Shown: one piece after another, positions 19,504 through 31,200 of the stretch
How the letters are laid out: every line of letters begins with the position of its first letter
Numbering within the stretch: position 1 is the stretch's first letter
NCBI GenBank assembly: GCA_905178155.1
Contig: CAJINV010000006.1
Span: 4,113,709-4,177,708 of the forward strand
Direction: 5' to 3'
Source: Amoebophrya sp. A120
Lineage: Eukaryota; Sar; Dinophyceae; Syndiniales; Amoebophryaceae
Length of the DNA stretch: 64,000 nucleotides
Notes under the pieces: model-generated
The model's database searches: none
The model's input: only the letters and a program-made list of their open reading frames with translations
What the model was told of the DNA's origin: nothing
Program-made: the position numbers and the translations under genes

Positions 19504-22381
19504 TCATAGCTTCGCTCCCCGTTTTTTTCCGTTGACATCCTCGCCCGCTGAGTATCAAAAGGGAAAATCCCCCCTCCCCATACATTTTCCGAGGGAAATC
19601 TGTGCTCATGCGCGATTCGTGTACAGGAGTCGGCTTTGCCTTGTAGCGAGAGACAGCAGGCCGCAGGTGGTCCTACGCCTGCATAGAAGTGCCTGGCATA
19701 GGTGCTTCGTTGTTACTTAGCATGGCAGTGGCCTGCCCTGTGCGCACCCGCACAAGAACAGCTGCAGATATATAATGGCGGATCAGCTGCGTAAAAATGC
19801 GGCGGGCTCTCTGGATTTGCTCTCTTGCAGGACACCAGACGCGGTCTGTGAAGATTACAAATCAGCAGCACAGATTTTCAGAGGCACGCATGTCTTTTCG
19901 ATACGGGTAGGGGGATTTCGCCTCATGATACGGAGCGTTTGCGACCTTGACCCGAAGCCCGCCCTTCTCGAACAAAGACGTCAAATGGTCCAGTTTTGGC
20001 CTCAAGTCCTGTTCGTTTGTATACGTAGATGGCGTGCCCCACCCGGGCACCCAATCCCCACCCGTGAACCATATCAAAATGAAAGAACCCCCTCCCCATT
20101 AGATCAAGAGCGAAGACTTCTCTTGCTGGATTTGCGTACACAAATAGGCTCTGTCTTGCAGCAGAGGACTGCAGTCAGATACAGATCCTCGGCCTGTTTA
20201 GGAGAGTAAGTGTCTGACAAGCCATATGCCAAAGGCCAAACGCCTTCCCCGGATGCCATACAGCATGAGAAGTTCCTTTCGTAAAGCGGCGCGGCAGCCC
20301 TCTGCGCTTGCCTTTTTGCACGACAAAGGTCACTTGTCCTCACATATCAGCATGGTCACAGATCTCGCTTTTGAGCATAAATAGGGGAAGGAGGGATCTT
20401 TCCTTGCGATAAGCCAGACCCGCACTTTTCCAACTGACACGGGAGAGGACTGTGGCGAGGGCACCAGCTGCATTTGGTACCAGGGACACGCCTATCAAAT
20501 GCAAAAATGTCTGGGTCTGCAAGATTCTGAGACTTGTCGTTGTCATGCACGGTTTGCATGAGCCATGATGTCTGTGATGCATGCTCTAGCGTCACAGGTT
20601 TTTTGCAGGATTCTTGATGCCTATTCCGCATGAAAAATGCCCTTTCCGCGTAGCAAAATCAAAAATTAGAATCCTTTATGCTTCTCATGCAACACAAATT
20701 TTTTAGACATCCAAATGCAGCATCACAGGTTGCATTCTTCCAGACCCAGACATTTTTGCATTTGATAACGCCGAGGTCGCGTGCTCCAGCCCGTTGAATA
20801 TCGCCAGGAAAAACTGTTTCACTGTAAACTTGTGATGCAGAAATTGGAACACAGAACTACTTATTTGTCTTGCTACACGACCTGCAAGACCTTGGATCAT
20901 TTCCAAGCGTGTTTTATCCCCTTGGGACGTGCGCATGGCAAGTTTTCGTTGTCATGTTTGTAGAGCGAACTTGTGATGCGAAACTCGCAAAATCGTTACA
21001 GTGGAACACTTTATTTTTCCCGTGATATTGAACGTAGTCTGGCTGCTGGTTCCATCGTAACCATCCCCCCACTATGGATTGCAAAAGTGTCTGAGTATGG
21101 AAGAGTGCCAGACTTGTCATGCAGGTTTTCCATGACCCGTGAGGTCTGGTATGAAGGACATAGCATGACAGATTCTGTGGCAGAAGTTCTATCATGCCTA
21201 TCCTGCATGAGAAACTGCCTCTCGATTAGGTCAAAAGTGGACAGCTTTTGGTAAACATGCAACACAGATTTTTACATGATTCAGATTTAGCATGACAAGA
21301 CTGCACTCTTCCAGACCCAGACATTTTTGCATTTGATACCCACCGACCCAGCAGACCATCGTAAAGCTGCGGGTAGTCAGGGCCCGGTTGTATCCTGAGT
21401 AAAAACGTCCCCACCCCAGAGTCAAGATGGGGATTTTGCAACACAAACCTGGAAGTCTTGGGACTCATGCATCACAAGTTGCAGTCCGTAGTGTAGTGCA
21501 GGCTAGCACAGGCAAACGCATCAGAAACCCATCTGCTTATCCTGGTTACAGCATTACAAATGCCAAAACACGACTAGAAATTCAAATTCCTCTCATGGAG
21601 ATGCCCATTACCAATGTTCCTGTCGTTGCAAATCTGCATGACAACTCTGGGGTGGGGACGTTTTTACAAATGATAGGTTGTGCGCTTTGCACAGCGACAG
21701 CGTGCGCGGTCGCTCCGTACACCTGCAGTTTTCCCGCGCCGGGAGTCGTCGTGATAAGTCGCGACGTAGGGCCTACGCGTACAACAACATCCTGACAAGC
21801 GTCGTCATCAGGATCTGCTATCTCACATGTTCGCTCCTATCAAAATGAAAAATCCCCCCGCCCCATCTTGAAAAGGAAATTTCTGTTGCTGCATTTGTGT
21901 ACACAAATCAGCTCTGTCCTGCAGTGACGTACTGCAGGCAAAGCCTCAGCCTTCGTAGGGGTGTTTTGGTGTAGGTGCGTAGCAACGCAGAGGCCTGCCG
22001 TGTAGACGTAGCAGCATTACAAACCGCCTGCATAAAAAAGCAGCATTACAAACCGCCTGCACTCTTTGGATTTGCCCTCTTGCAAGAGAAAGAGGATTTG
22101 TGGTCGCTTTTAGAAGCATTCCGTTCCCTTTTAGTATGGGGAGGGGGGATTTTTCCTCACAGTAGCTCCTCCTGCATGTTCAAGTCGTAGGCTCCGTAGA
22201 AGTCGAAGGCGGCGTTTCGCTCACTCTCTAATATGTCGCTCCCATCCGCTTTTTTGCGGTCCTGTTTTCCGTACCATGGTGGACAGGTTGTGGTTACTGT
22301 CGCCTTCACCGGTAAAACAGCTGTGCCCGTGACGAGACACAGCAACCGCAGGACGCGCCCGGTGATCATGTCCAGCCACAT
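19504..22381 (-). CDS. Small secreted protein built of micro-exons, about 247 residues
   Basis: Exons: 22381-22165, 21837-21676, 21390-21339, 21072-21028, 20798-20768, 20492-20412, 20071-19931, 19552-19504. The start MWLDMITGRVLRLLCLVTG is a good signal peptide and follows a likely acceptor (TGCTAATTTTTCCGAGTAAG then CAG), so a trans-splice site just upstream is plausible. An upstream in-frame extension to 22609 exists but is less likely. Joined pieces read smoothly: ERTCEIADPDDDACQDVVVR, GPDYPQLYDGLLGRWGGWLR, YVQRAGARDLGVSLVPNAAG, GHAIYVYKRTGLEAKTGPFD, ending NGKKRGAKL and TGA. The smallest exon is 31 bp. No family recognised. The next gene downstream starts about 190 nt after the stop. Confidence 0.7.
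19553..19930. mobile_element. Introner, family B
   Basis: Family B TIRs, right end degenerate (GATACGGGTAGGGGGATTTC). TSD CTGAG/CGGAG. Longest intact B copy (378 bp). Confidence 0.85.
20072..20411. mobile_element. Introner, family B
   Basis: Family B TIRs; TSD AACCA/AGCCA. Removal joins KSAGLA to HGWGLGA. Confidence 0.85.
20493..20767. mobile_element. Introner, family A
   Basis: Family A TIRs; TSD ACGCC. Removal joins ARDLG to VSLVPNA. Confidence 0.9.
20799..21027. mobile_element. Introner, family E
   Basis: Ends TATCGCCAGGAAAAACTGTT and inverse; TSD TTGAA. Removal joins DYVQ to RAGARD. Confidence 0.88.
21073..21338. mobile_element. Introner, family A
   Basis: Ends TATGGATTGCAAAAGTGTCT and inverse; TSD CCCAC. 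Removal joins LLGRW to GGWLRWN. Confidence 0.9.
21391..21675. mobile_element. Introner, family C
   Basis: TIR TATCCTGAGTAAAAACGTCC and inverse; TSD GGTTG. Removal joins VQSAQ to PGPDYPQ. Confidence 0.9.
21838..22164. mobile_element. Introner, family B
   Basis: Family B TIRs; TSD GCTCC. Contains a local duplication CAGCATTACAAACCGCCTGC at about 22010-22050. Removal joins NMQEE to RTCEIAD. Confidence 0.9.
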
Positions 22382-22645
22382 ACTCTGCTTACTCGGAAAA
22401 ATTAGCAGGAGCTGACAGAAATTTATAATTTCTTTTTCAATACGAACCACGATCATAAAATTGCGAAACGTCTTCACATAGTAGACCAGCAGTTCAGATC
22501 GGAGGTCGTGTAAGAGGTGATCCAGGTTCATCCGATCTTTGTTTCGTTCATCGCGGAAAAAGTTCACTTTTTGTTTGACATCGAGATGGAGATCGGCTTC
22601 GAAGAACATGAAAAAATAAACAAAAAAAAATGTATACCTCTCGGC

Positions 22646-23090
22646 CTAGTCCACCGTGGTGAAGATTGTCTCCAGCGAACAAGGAAGAGTCAGCTTGCGC
22701 TTAGCCTCAAGGATCAGGACAGGCGGAATTGGAGCAGAGTATGCATTTTGCAAAAATGTTTGGGTCTGGAAGAGTAAAAGGTTGTGTTGCTCTACTTGCA
22801 TGTTGACTCCCAAATCTGTCATGCAGGATACAACCCAAAAGCTCCGATTTTCTGTCATTCAAAAACTACGCAGTTTGTCAACATGCTGAATAGACAACAC
22901 CTTGCAAGAACTCAGAAACTTGTCATGCTGCGCCGTCATTTGTGGCGTCTTCACGCTTCGCCGGCCAGCATCACAAGTTCTTTCCAGACCCAGACATATT
23001 TGCATTTGATACAGAGCTAATCGAGAGACAGTGAAGTTGTAGACAAGGACGACACTGACACTGCTGCTGCTTTTCTTCGACTACACAAAA
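22646..23090 (-). CDS. 3' end of an unidentified gene
   Basis: Removing the introner 22740-23014 (TSD CAGAG) gives SISSAPIPPVLILEAKRKLT ending IFTTVD and TAG at 22646. A second joined frame (VSVVLVYNFTVSRLALLQF) is also open for a short distance, so the frame is not certain. A possible acceptor (TTTTTGTGTAG) lies at about 23085. The upstream exons were not found. Confidence 0.35.
22740..23014. mobile_element. Introner, family A
   Basis: Ends TATGCATTTTGCAAAAATG and inverse; TSD CAGAG. Confidence 0.9.
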
Positions 23091-24017
23091 ATGAAACGAG
23101 AAGGGGAAATAAGTGTTCTACTTCGTGCAGTTCTGGGTATTATTAACTTAACAAAAGGTCCTGAAATAAGAAAGTGGTCCGGAAAGGTAGTGAATAAAGG
23201 TTGTTTATTATTATCCTACGGTGCAAATAATCGCAACTGCGGATTTTTCCAACATTTCTCAATAAAGGGGTGGTAACTAGAAAATGGAGGACGAAGTCGT
23301 GGACGATGAAGTTGCTGTTTCATAGCGAAAGGACGAGGATGGAAGAACGAACAACTTTTCTTTGAATATTCATTTTGAACGAAACGTAAACCGACAACGA
23401 CACTACGGTACAAATCTCGAGTACTATCATGTCGAATGATATTATTCGACATCATGCAACTGCACGAAAAACGTTCAACATCTCCTCGTCGTTTTTAACT
23501 GGGATTTCTATTTATTGTTGACCGATCATCAAACAACTTTCTCTTTTTCGACGACCACGCACGAGGAAATAAATAATAACCCGCGGCTGCGCTAGTTGTT
23601 GCGTAACAAGACGACGACCTTACAAAATAAATTCACACGAGCTCCGATTGGTCGCGAACAACAGCAGGGCGACCTTTGGAAGTTGTTGTATATTCAAAAG
23701 GAACATCTTGCGGGTGGTCGCACCCCTTTCTTGCTCGCATTTATTTTGCCAAAAATCTCTTTTCTACAGATCAAGAGAATGTTGAGATTCGTTTTGAAGA
23801 TTCCTACGCAAAGTCCTCGAAATAAATCTCAAACAAAGTTCGGCACCTCCGCAGAATCTGTCGATAAAACGAAGTACTAGTTTATCGCTTTGTCAAAATG
23901 TTGAGCAAATAAATGGTAGCTCACCAGCACTGCAAATTTCTGTATTCTAATGCTATTAACGCACAAGTTGTCAGGCTAGTAAATGCAAGACTGCTGTAGA
24001 TGTCCTAGAAGAACCCT
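23091..24017. other. No supported gene
   Basis: AT-richer intergenic or intronic DNA. A stretch near 23741-23820 resembles 11828-11905. Short frames only, none protein-like. Confidence 0.4.
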
Positions 24018-26210
24018 TCAGAAAAATTGTCGAAAATCATCCCTTCTCCTCGTCCGACCGGGCTCGGTTCTATCCGGGACCTCCCCCGCCCGGACTCCCG
24101 GGCTAGCGGTCCCGACGAGCTGCGGCTCGCCTATGGAAGTGTCAGAATCGAAATTGGCAAAATCGAAAAATTTGTGATGCACAAAATCGATGCCAGTTGG
24201 AGCCTCAGTTTCCACGTGGCGCATGACAAATTTCGGGAGCACCCAAATCCAGTCTGTCATGCTGTTTGGGCAAAGAACGCTGCTCCTGTCATGCTACTCT
24301 GGCAGCACATTGCGTACCCCTAAACAGGCTTACAATCGGCCTCATATGCCTGCTCCCCAATACAGGCCTTCAGTGCTCTACATTTTACGCATCACAAATT
24401 TTTCGATTTTCTCGATTTCGATCCTGACACATCCATATCGTCATCTGCACTAGAACTTTTCGCCGTGGTTAAAAAAACCGCTCCCAGAACTGCCGGCAAT
24501 GGCTATCAGAAGGAAACATCCCCCCTCCCCATATCGAAAACGAAATTTGTGTTGCTGTATTTGAGTACACAAATCACATTTGTCTGGCAGTAAAGGACTG
24601 CACGCAGATCGTAAGCCGAAGGGGGGCCCCTTGGTCTAGGGGACTAGCATGGCAGACGTCTGCCCTATAGGCCTTGCAGCATTACAGATCGCCTGCATAT
24701 CGTGGCGGAGTCTCTGAGTTTGCGCTCTTGCAAGAGAGACAGGATTTGTGGTCACAAATCAGCATCACAAACTTTTAGAAACATACCTTTTCAGTATGGG
24801 GAGGGGGGATTTTTCCTTTTGATAATGGCATACCCGCAGCCGTTACCCCGTCTATCCACTGCAAATGTCGATCAGATCTGGGTCTGCAACAAACTTCAGA
24901 TGCAGGCTGGACAAAAATCATGAGCACCCCGCACTTGAAGACCAAGGAGCATACGTCGTTTCTCTAACTGCATGCCAGAAAATCAAAATTGGGGTGTAGG
25001 TGTAGAAGTTCGGGTACTTTTTATACGTGCATGATACACTTGAGTGTGGTCATGCTGGTCGAGCATGACAGACCTGGAATCATTCCAGAGCCAGATCGAT
25101 ATTTGCAATACATACCGTCCAACGCGTGGCAGAGTATCCTATCGTAATTCCCAATACAGAAATATGGAATAGGACAGTTGTGTTCCTTCTTGCCATGCAC
25201 TTTATCATTATTTCCACTTTCAAACTATTCTAGATCGAATTTGCTAAAAGTAATTGTGCATGACAAAGACCACTTCTGTCAATTCCATAATTCGAAGTGG
25301 GACACGCAGCCGGGATGTCCCGGCCGGACTTCGTCAAAATCGAACACCTATGCACTGCAAATATGTTTGTCTGGGTCTGGAAACCTGTGATGCTGAATTG
25401 AGCATGAAAGAAGCGCTTCCAATGGCAGCCAAGCACGACAAGTTTTTGAGACAGTTCTGTTGATGCCTAGCACGCATCACAAATTGACTTTTTGCATGAC
25501 AAAGGAACCTGCTCTTTTGCTGCTCATGCAACACAGATTTTCCAGGAATGCAAGACACGCATCACAAGTTCCACTTTTCCAGACCCAGACATTTTTGCAT
25601 TTAATAACACCAAACCTGAGCCGTTTTCAAAACAGAGTCTGTGAAGATGCACACCTGGTGGACAGTCCGAGCCCTATCTGTGGTCAAGGTCAACATGCAC
25701 TCAAACCTAATAAGTACCAATAAATAGAAGCACAATATATTATACCTTGTTTCAGCACGTTCTGGGGACATTGCCCCTGGCAAGTGGACCAGCAGCGATA
25801 TGACAGTGCACAACTCCCCCTCCCCCTCATCTGGATGTTGGCATCCACAGCAACACGAGCGCTGGCACAGATGCGGCTTTTGCATCACAAATTGTTCACG
25901 ACCGACTCTAGTGCTGTCTTGGCTTCGAGAATCTGTGCTGGAAGCAGTGTCACAGGGCGAAGGGTGGGTTTGGCATTTTGCATGACAAATGAGGGGGAGG
26001 GGGAGTTGTGCACTCTGGTAAGCGATCACCCGCCGATAAAACCCCGTCCTCCAAATCTTCACACAGCGGCGCGACCGGCGACTCCGGGTGCGCCTGCATG
26101 GTGGACGCCTCCTTCCAGTCCAGCGTTTCGTCTTGCTTTGCCGCGGTCGCTATGCAAACGAAAAAGTGTTTAGACTCACACATGATTCTGGCGCAGGCCA
26201 AGCAAGACAA
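24018..26210 (-). CDS. Small Cys-rich secreted or membrane protein
   Basis: ATG 26210: MSCLACARIMCESKHFFVCI, a possible signal peptide. Joining across introner J (25799-26020) gives LSAGDRCWSTCQGQCPQNVL. A probable cis-intron follows (about 25740-25680), then CPPGVHLHRLCFENGSGLVF, DEVRPGHPGCVSHFELWN, a second cis-intron, SGNNDKVHGKKEHNCPIPYF, CIGNYDRILCHALDGVTAAG and a hydrophobic segment (MPLPAVLGAVFLTTA). It ends RTRRRDDFRQFF and TGA at 24018. Last exons: about 25230-25115, 24852-24825, 24503-24438, 24131-24018. Regular Cys spacing suggests an extracellular domain, but no family is recognised. Splice sites of the two cis-introns are approximate. Confidence 0.6.
24132..24437. mobile_element. 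Introner, family F
   Basis: TIR TATGGAAGTGTCAGAATCGA and inverse (TCGATTTCGATCCTGACACA...CCATA). TSD TCGCC/TCGTC. Removal joins SSADDD to EPQLVG. Confidence 0.88.
24504..24824. mobile_element. Introner, family B
   Basis: Family B TIRs; TSD ATGGC. Removal joins TAAGMP to LPAVLGA. Confidence 0.9.
24853..25114. mobile_element. Introner, A-related subfamily
   Basis: Ends TATCCACTGCAAATGTCGAT...CTGGGTC and inverse with GATCGATATTTGC; TSD CCGTC. The extra CGATC separates it from typical A copies and links it to the copy at 49446. Confidence 0.85.
25349..25606. mobile_element. Introner, family A
   Basis: Ends TATGCACTGCAAATATG and inverse; TSD ACACC. Removal joins NGSGLV to FDFDEV. Confidence 0.9.
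25799..26020. mobile_element. Introner, family J
   Basis: TIR TATGACAGTGCACAACTCCC and inverse (GGGAGTTGTGCACTCTGGTA); TSD AGCGA. Removal joins SAGDR to CWSTCQG. Only copy in the window. Confidence 0.87.
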
Positions 26211-26332
26211 AAAAGGCTAGCCAACTACATGCCGGATATGCATAGGCGCTGCGAGCCTTGTTCTTCTTTTATACGTAGGCTGGTATAATTTCTATTTTTT
26301 TCTCATAGAAGCTGAAGCATCTCTGCGTTTTA

Positions 26333-26438
26333 CAAATTTTCTCTTTCTTCCTTCAGACAAAATCTGTGTTGCTGCATTGACCACAGCAAATGTCGTGTAT
26401 TAAATAAACTGTAACACTTTTTTCGTGCGATAGCCGCC
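26333..26438. mobile_element. Introner, family E, left end unresolved
   Basis: Right end AACTGTAACACTTTTTTCGTGCGATA is typical of E; the left end is degenerate or lost. Confidence 0.6.
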
Positions 26439-26677
26439 GCGTCTTCCACACTGTCGAAGGCGGTTTTTACGACTGCGGGGTGAAGAACTGTGTGGTGCAA
26501 GAAGGGCACGGCACGACTGGATGTACTGATGGCTCTCGCAAAAGAACCGCTCGCAGATGAAGCTGCATTTCCGGCCGGTCGAGCAGCTACAAGGCTGTCG
26601 AAAAACGACGTCGCGTGGATTTGGATCGGTGTCGTGGTGGAGCCCCCGTGGTCGAACATTTTGTGCTGCTGAAACAA
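26439..26677 (-). CDS. Exon of an unidentified gene
   Basis: ATG 26677: MFQQHKMFDHGGSTTTPIQI, then a Ser/Ala-rich region and FLHHTVLHPAVVKTAFDSVE, running into the E introner at 26438. The composition would fit an organelle-targeted N-terminus, but that is a guess. The downstream exon was not found. Confidence 0.4.
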
Positions 26678-26744
26678 GCGGCGCTTTCTTCAAAACGCGC
26701 AAGAATGGATGAAAGAAATAGAAAATACTAGCCTCGCAGTACAA

Positions 26745-27138
26745 CTCATCCTGAATAAAGCCAATAAGTTATTTTTGGCTTTCTACACATACTCAGGCTC
26801 TTCAGGTAAAAAAGAATGCTTTCTGAATATAGCTCCTTTCCTAGTTATTCGCAACGAAAGTTCTTGTTTTTGATCTCTATCCCTCCTCGTTCAACCACTA
26901 AGCGCGACCGCACTTTTTCGAGCGATGGTTGCGAAGACCAGACTATCACTCTGAAACTCTCTCGAAGAAGAGGAAAATGCTCCGATTCATTTTTCTGGTG
27001 GAATCACGAGGGCGATAAGCAAGAACTCCGCTCAAAAGCATCAAATATACGACAAACGAAAAATTGTAAGAACGCGACTCACCTGTAATCAGACTTGTAC
27101 CGTGCTGTGCAGAACTCAATTTTTTGGCCTCCGATAGA
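26745..27138. other. No supported gene
   Basis: A plus-strand 90-codon frame (26816-27088) is present but has no protein-like features and opposes the direction of all neighbours. Confidence 0.4.
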
Positions 27139-27400
27139 CTACAACAGAAGGAGGCGAAACGTAACGAAGGCGCTTTTTTGGTAAAAATTTTCTCGTGCCA
27201 GAGTTGCGATGTTGAGGATTTTGCGATTTTGCAGCCAGCTTCTTGCGCTTCTAATTTTCTCTTCTTCTTTAAGATTAAGAAAATCCGCCACTAGTACTTG
27301 CAGCCAACCCTTCACGTACTTGTCTTTGAAGCCGAAGGGTGCGACCACCTCGGTGTTCCAATCTTCATCCGTTGCACACGAATAGAAACAGAATCGCGAT
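27139..27400 (-). CDS. Possible exon, unidentified
   Basis: The minus frame reads CATDEDWNTEVVAPFGFKDK, YVKGWLQVLVADFLNLKEEE and WLQNRKILNIATLARENFYQ before a stop at 27139. This is convincingly protein-like. Start or acceptor not resolved; no introner nearby. Family not recognised. Confidence 0.45.
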
Positions 27401-27679
27401 ACAGGTTGTCAAAGCTTAAGAAATTGAAATTATACTAAAACGATAGACCTCTCGACCCTAGAATTTCAGCTTGGCCACGGTTGATAGCTGTCATCAAGGA
27501 TAGTTTTCAACAATCAAATCGAGAGACTAGAATATACTCCTCGAGGACACCAGTACTCGAGGCAACTGCGCTAAACAAAGTAATCATAATTCGAAAAGGT
27601 ACTGAGTAAAAATAAAAATGGTAAACAACAAATACAATGTTCTGAAAAAACTTAAAAACAATGGTGAAAAAAATTATGA

Positions 27680-27818
27680 TATCAAATGTAAAAATGTCTG
27701 GGTCTGGAAGATTCTGAGACTTGTCATGCATGTTTTGCATTGGCCATGATATCTGTGATGCATGCCCTAGCGTCACAGATTTTCTGAGGGCTTCGCGATG
27801 CCTATTCCGCATGACAAA
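27680..27818. mobile_element. Introner family A, left part of a split copy
   Basis: TIR TATCAAATGTAAAAATGTCT, preceded by TATGA. It stops at ATTCCGCATGACAAA and resumes at 33231 (TGCCCTCTCCGCG). Intact copies (for example at 57978) have these two words adjacent. Confidence 0.9.
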
Positions 27819-28282
27819 CAAGGTCCACGCGTGGGGACAGGGTCCCCACGCTGGGGCCTTGTGCGCATCCCTAGTGGCGCGAGTGGGAGAACATTGCTCG
27901 GCATCGCGGCGGACAGAGTCCGCCCTCGCCTCACATCAGGCGCGCGCGCAGTGGCTTAGTTCGCAAAGCGGTAGTGGGGGAAGGGTGTTCGGCATCAGTG
28001 CGGACAGTGTCCGCCCCTCGGCCTCGCCTCGCATCAGGCGCGCGCATAGTGGCTTAGTGCGCGAAGCGCTACAACCGGGCGCAGGGTGTTCCTTCGGCAG
28101 CGGGGCGGGCAATTCGAAACCACCCCGGGAAAAGCAGTCCGGTCTCAAAGTTAAAGCTGCCTTTGTGCATCACAGGTCGGAGACTTCCCTCTCATAGCGG
28201 TATGGAATTTCTAAGCCGCCGCTGAAAATGAAACTCGATTGCAGCATTGCTTTTGTGCAATACAGATCGGAGACTTCGTCTT

Positions 28283-31200
28283 CAGGATGGTAGGGAATTT
28301 CTACGCCGCCTCCTGCAGGAGCCAAGTCGATGGCGTAGAAATTCCATACCGCCCGGAAAAAGTAATGTCCGCTCTGTATTCCACAATCGCAGCCTTGCGA
28401 GGGGATATCTTTTCCAGGGGCGGCGCGGAATTTCTACACCCTCGCCTGGGCTCCCGCAGGACGCGGCGTAGAAAGTCCATACCGCCCGGGGAAAGAAATC
28501 TCTGCTCTGTGTTGCGCAAAAGCAACTTCGGGGCCGGATTTCTTTTCCGGGGCGGTATGGAATTTCTACGCCCCTTCCTTGGCTCCCGCAGGACGCGGCG
28601 CGGAATGTCCATACCGCCCGGGAAAAGAAATCTCCGATCTGTGTTGCGCGAAAGCAACTTCGGGGCCGGATTCCTTTCCCAGGACGGTATGGAATTTCTA
28701 CGCTCCTGCCCCGGCTCCCGCAGGACGCGGCGTAGAAAGTCCATACCGCCCGGGGAAAGAAATCTCCGATCTGTGTTGCGCAAAAGCAACTTTGGGACGG
28801 GATTTCTTTTCCAGGGCGGTATGGAATTTCTACGCCCCTTCCCTGGCTCCCGCAGGACGCGGCGTAGAAAGTCCATACCGCCCGGGAAAAGAAATCTCCG
28901 ATCTGTGTTGCGCGAAAGCAACTTCGGGGCCGGATTCCTTTCCCAGGACGGTATGGAATTTCTACGCTCCTGCCCCGGCTCCCGCAGGACGCGGCGTAGA
29001 AAGTCCATACCGCCCGGGGAAAGAAATCTCCGATCTGTGTTGCGCAAAAGCAACTTTGGGACGGGATTTCTTTTCCAGGGCGGTATGGAATTTCTACGCC
29101 CCTTCCCTGGCTCCCGCAGGACGCGGCGTAGAAAGTCCATACCGCCCGGGAAAAGAAATCTCCGATCTGTGTTGCGCGAAAGCAACTTCGGGGCCGGATT
29201 CCTTTCCCAGGACGGTATGGAATTTCTACGCTCCTGCCCCGGCTCCCGCAGGACGCGGCGTAGAAAGTCCATACCGCCCGGGGAAAGAAATCTCCGATCT
29301 GTGTTGCGCAAAAGCAACTTTGGGACGGGATTTCTTTTCCAGGGCGGTATGGAATTTCTACGCCCCTTCCCTGGCTCCCGCAGGACGCGGCGTAGAAAGT
29401 CCATACCGCCCGGGAAAAGAAATCTCCGATCTGTGTTGCGCGAAAGCAACTTCGGGGCCGGATTCCTTTCCCAGGACGGTATGGAATTTCTACGCTCCTG
29501 CCCCGGCTCCCGCAGGACGCGGCGTAGAAAGTCCATACCGCCCGGGGAAAGAAATCTCCGATCTGTGTTGCGCAAAAGCAACTTTGGGACGGGATTTCTT
29601 TTCCAGGGCGGTATGGAATTTCTACGCCCCTTCCCTGGCTCCCGCAGGACGCGGCGTAGAAAGTCCATACCGCCCGGGAAAAGAAATCTCCGATCTGTGT
29701 TGCGCGAAAGCAACTTCGGGGCCGGATTCCTTTCCCAGGACGGTATGGAATTTCTACGCTCCTGCCCCGGCTCCCGCAGGACGCGGCGTAGAAAGTCCAT
29801 ACCGCCCGGGGAAAGAAATCTCCGATCTGTGTTGCGCAAAAGCAACTTTGGGACGGGATTTCTTTTCCAGGGCGGTATGGAATTTCTACGCCCCTTCCCT
29901 GGCTCCCGCAGGACGCGGCGTAGAAAGTCCATACCGCCCGGGAAAAGAAATCTCCGATCTGTGTTGCGCGAAAGCAACTTCGGGGCCGGATTCCTTTCCC
30001 AGGACGGTATGGAATTTCTACGCTCCTGCCCCGGCTCCCGCAGGACGCGGCGTAGAAAGTCCATACCGCCCGGGGAAAGAAATCTCCGATCTGTGTTGCG
30101 CAAAAGCAACTTTGGGACGGGATTTCTTTTCCAGGGCGGTATGGAATTTCTACGCCCCTTCCCTGGCTCCCGCAGGACGCGGCGTAGAAAGTCCATACCG
30201 CCCGGGAAAAGAAATCTCCGATCTGTGTTGCGCGAAAGCAACTTCGGGGCCGGATTCCTTTCCCAGGATGGTATGGAATTTCTACGCTCCTGCCCCGGCT
30301 CCCGCAGGACGCGGCGTAGAAAGTCCATACCGCCCGGGGAAAGAAATCTCCGATCTGTGTTGCGCAAAAGCAACTTTGGGACGGGATTTCTTTTCCAGGG
30401 CGGTAGGGAAGTTCTACGCCCCTTCCCTGGCTCCCGCAGGACGCGGCGTAGAAAGTCCACACCGCCCGGGAAAAGAAATCTCCGATCTGTGTTGCGCGGA
30501 AGCAACTTCGGGGCCGGATTCCTTTCCCAGGATGGTATGGAGTTTCTACGCTCCTGCCCCGGCTCCCGCAGGACGCGGCGTAGAAAGTCCATACGGCCCG
30601 GGGAAAGAAGTCTCCGCTCTGTGTTGCGCAAAAGCAACTTTGGGACGGGATTTCTTTTCCGGGGCGGTATGGAATTTCTACGCCCCTTCCCTGGCTCCCG
30701 CAGGACGCGGCGTAGAAAGTCCATACCGCCCGGGAAAAGAAATCTCCGATCTGTGTCGCGCGCAAGCAACTTCGGGGCCGGATTCCTTTCCCAGGACGGT
30801 ATGGAGTTTCTACGCTCCTGCCCCGGCTCCCGCAGGAGGCGGCGTAGGAAGCCCATACCGCCCGGGGAAAGAAATCTCCGATCTGTGTTGCGCAAAAGCA
30901 ACTTTGGGACGGGATTTCTTTTCCAGGGCGATATGGAATTTCTACGCCCCTTCCCTGGCTCCCGCAGGGCGCGGCGTAGAAAGTCCATACCGCCCGGGAA
31001 AAGACATCGCCGATCTGTGTTGCGCGAAAGCAACTTCGGGACCGGATTCCTTTCCCGGGACGATATGGAATTTCTACGCTCCTGCCCCGGCCCCCGCAGG
31101 AGGCGGCGTAGAAAGCCCATACCGCCCGGGGAGAGAAATCTCCGATCAATCTCTGTTGCGCAAAAGCAACTTTGGGACGGGATTTCTTTTCCAGGGCGAT

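Noticed and set aside
24018-25208. A separate small two-helix membrane protein starting at 25208
   Set aside because: Exact TSD-guided joining puts that start in a frame that stops at once; the other frame continues the upstream Cys-rich gene.
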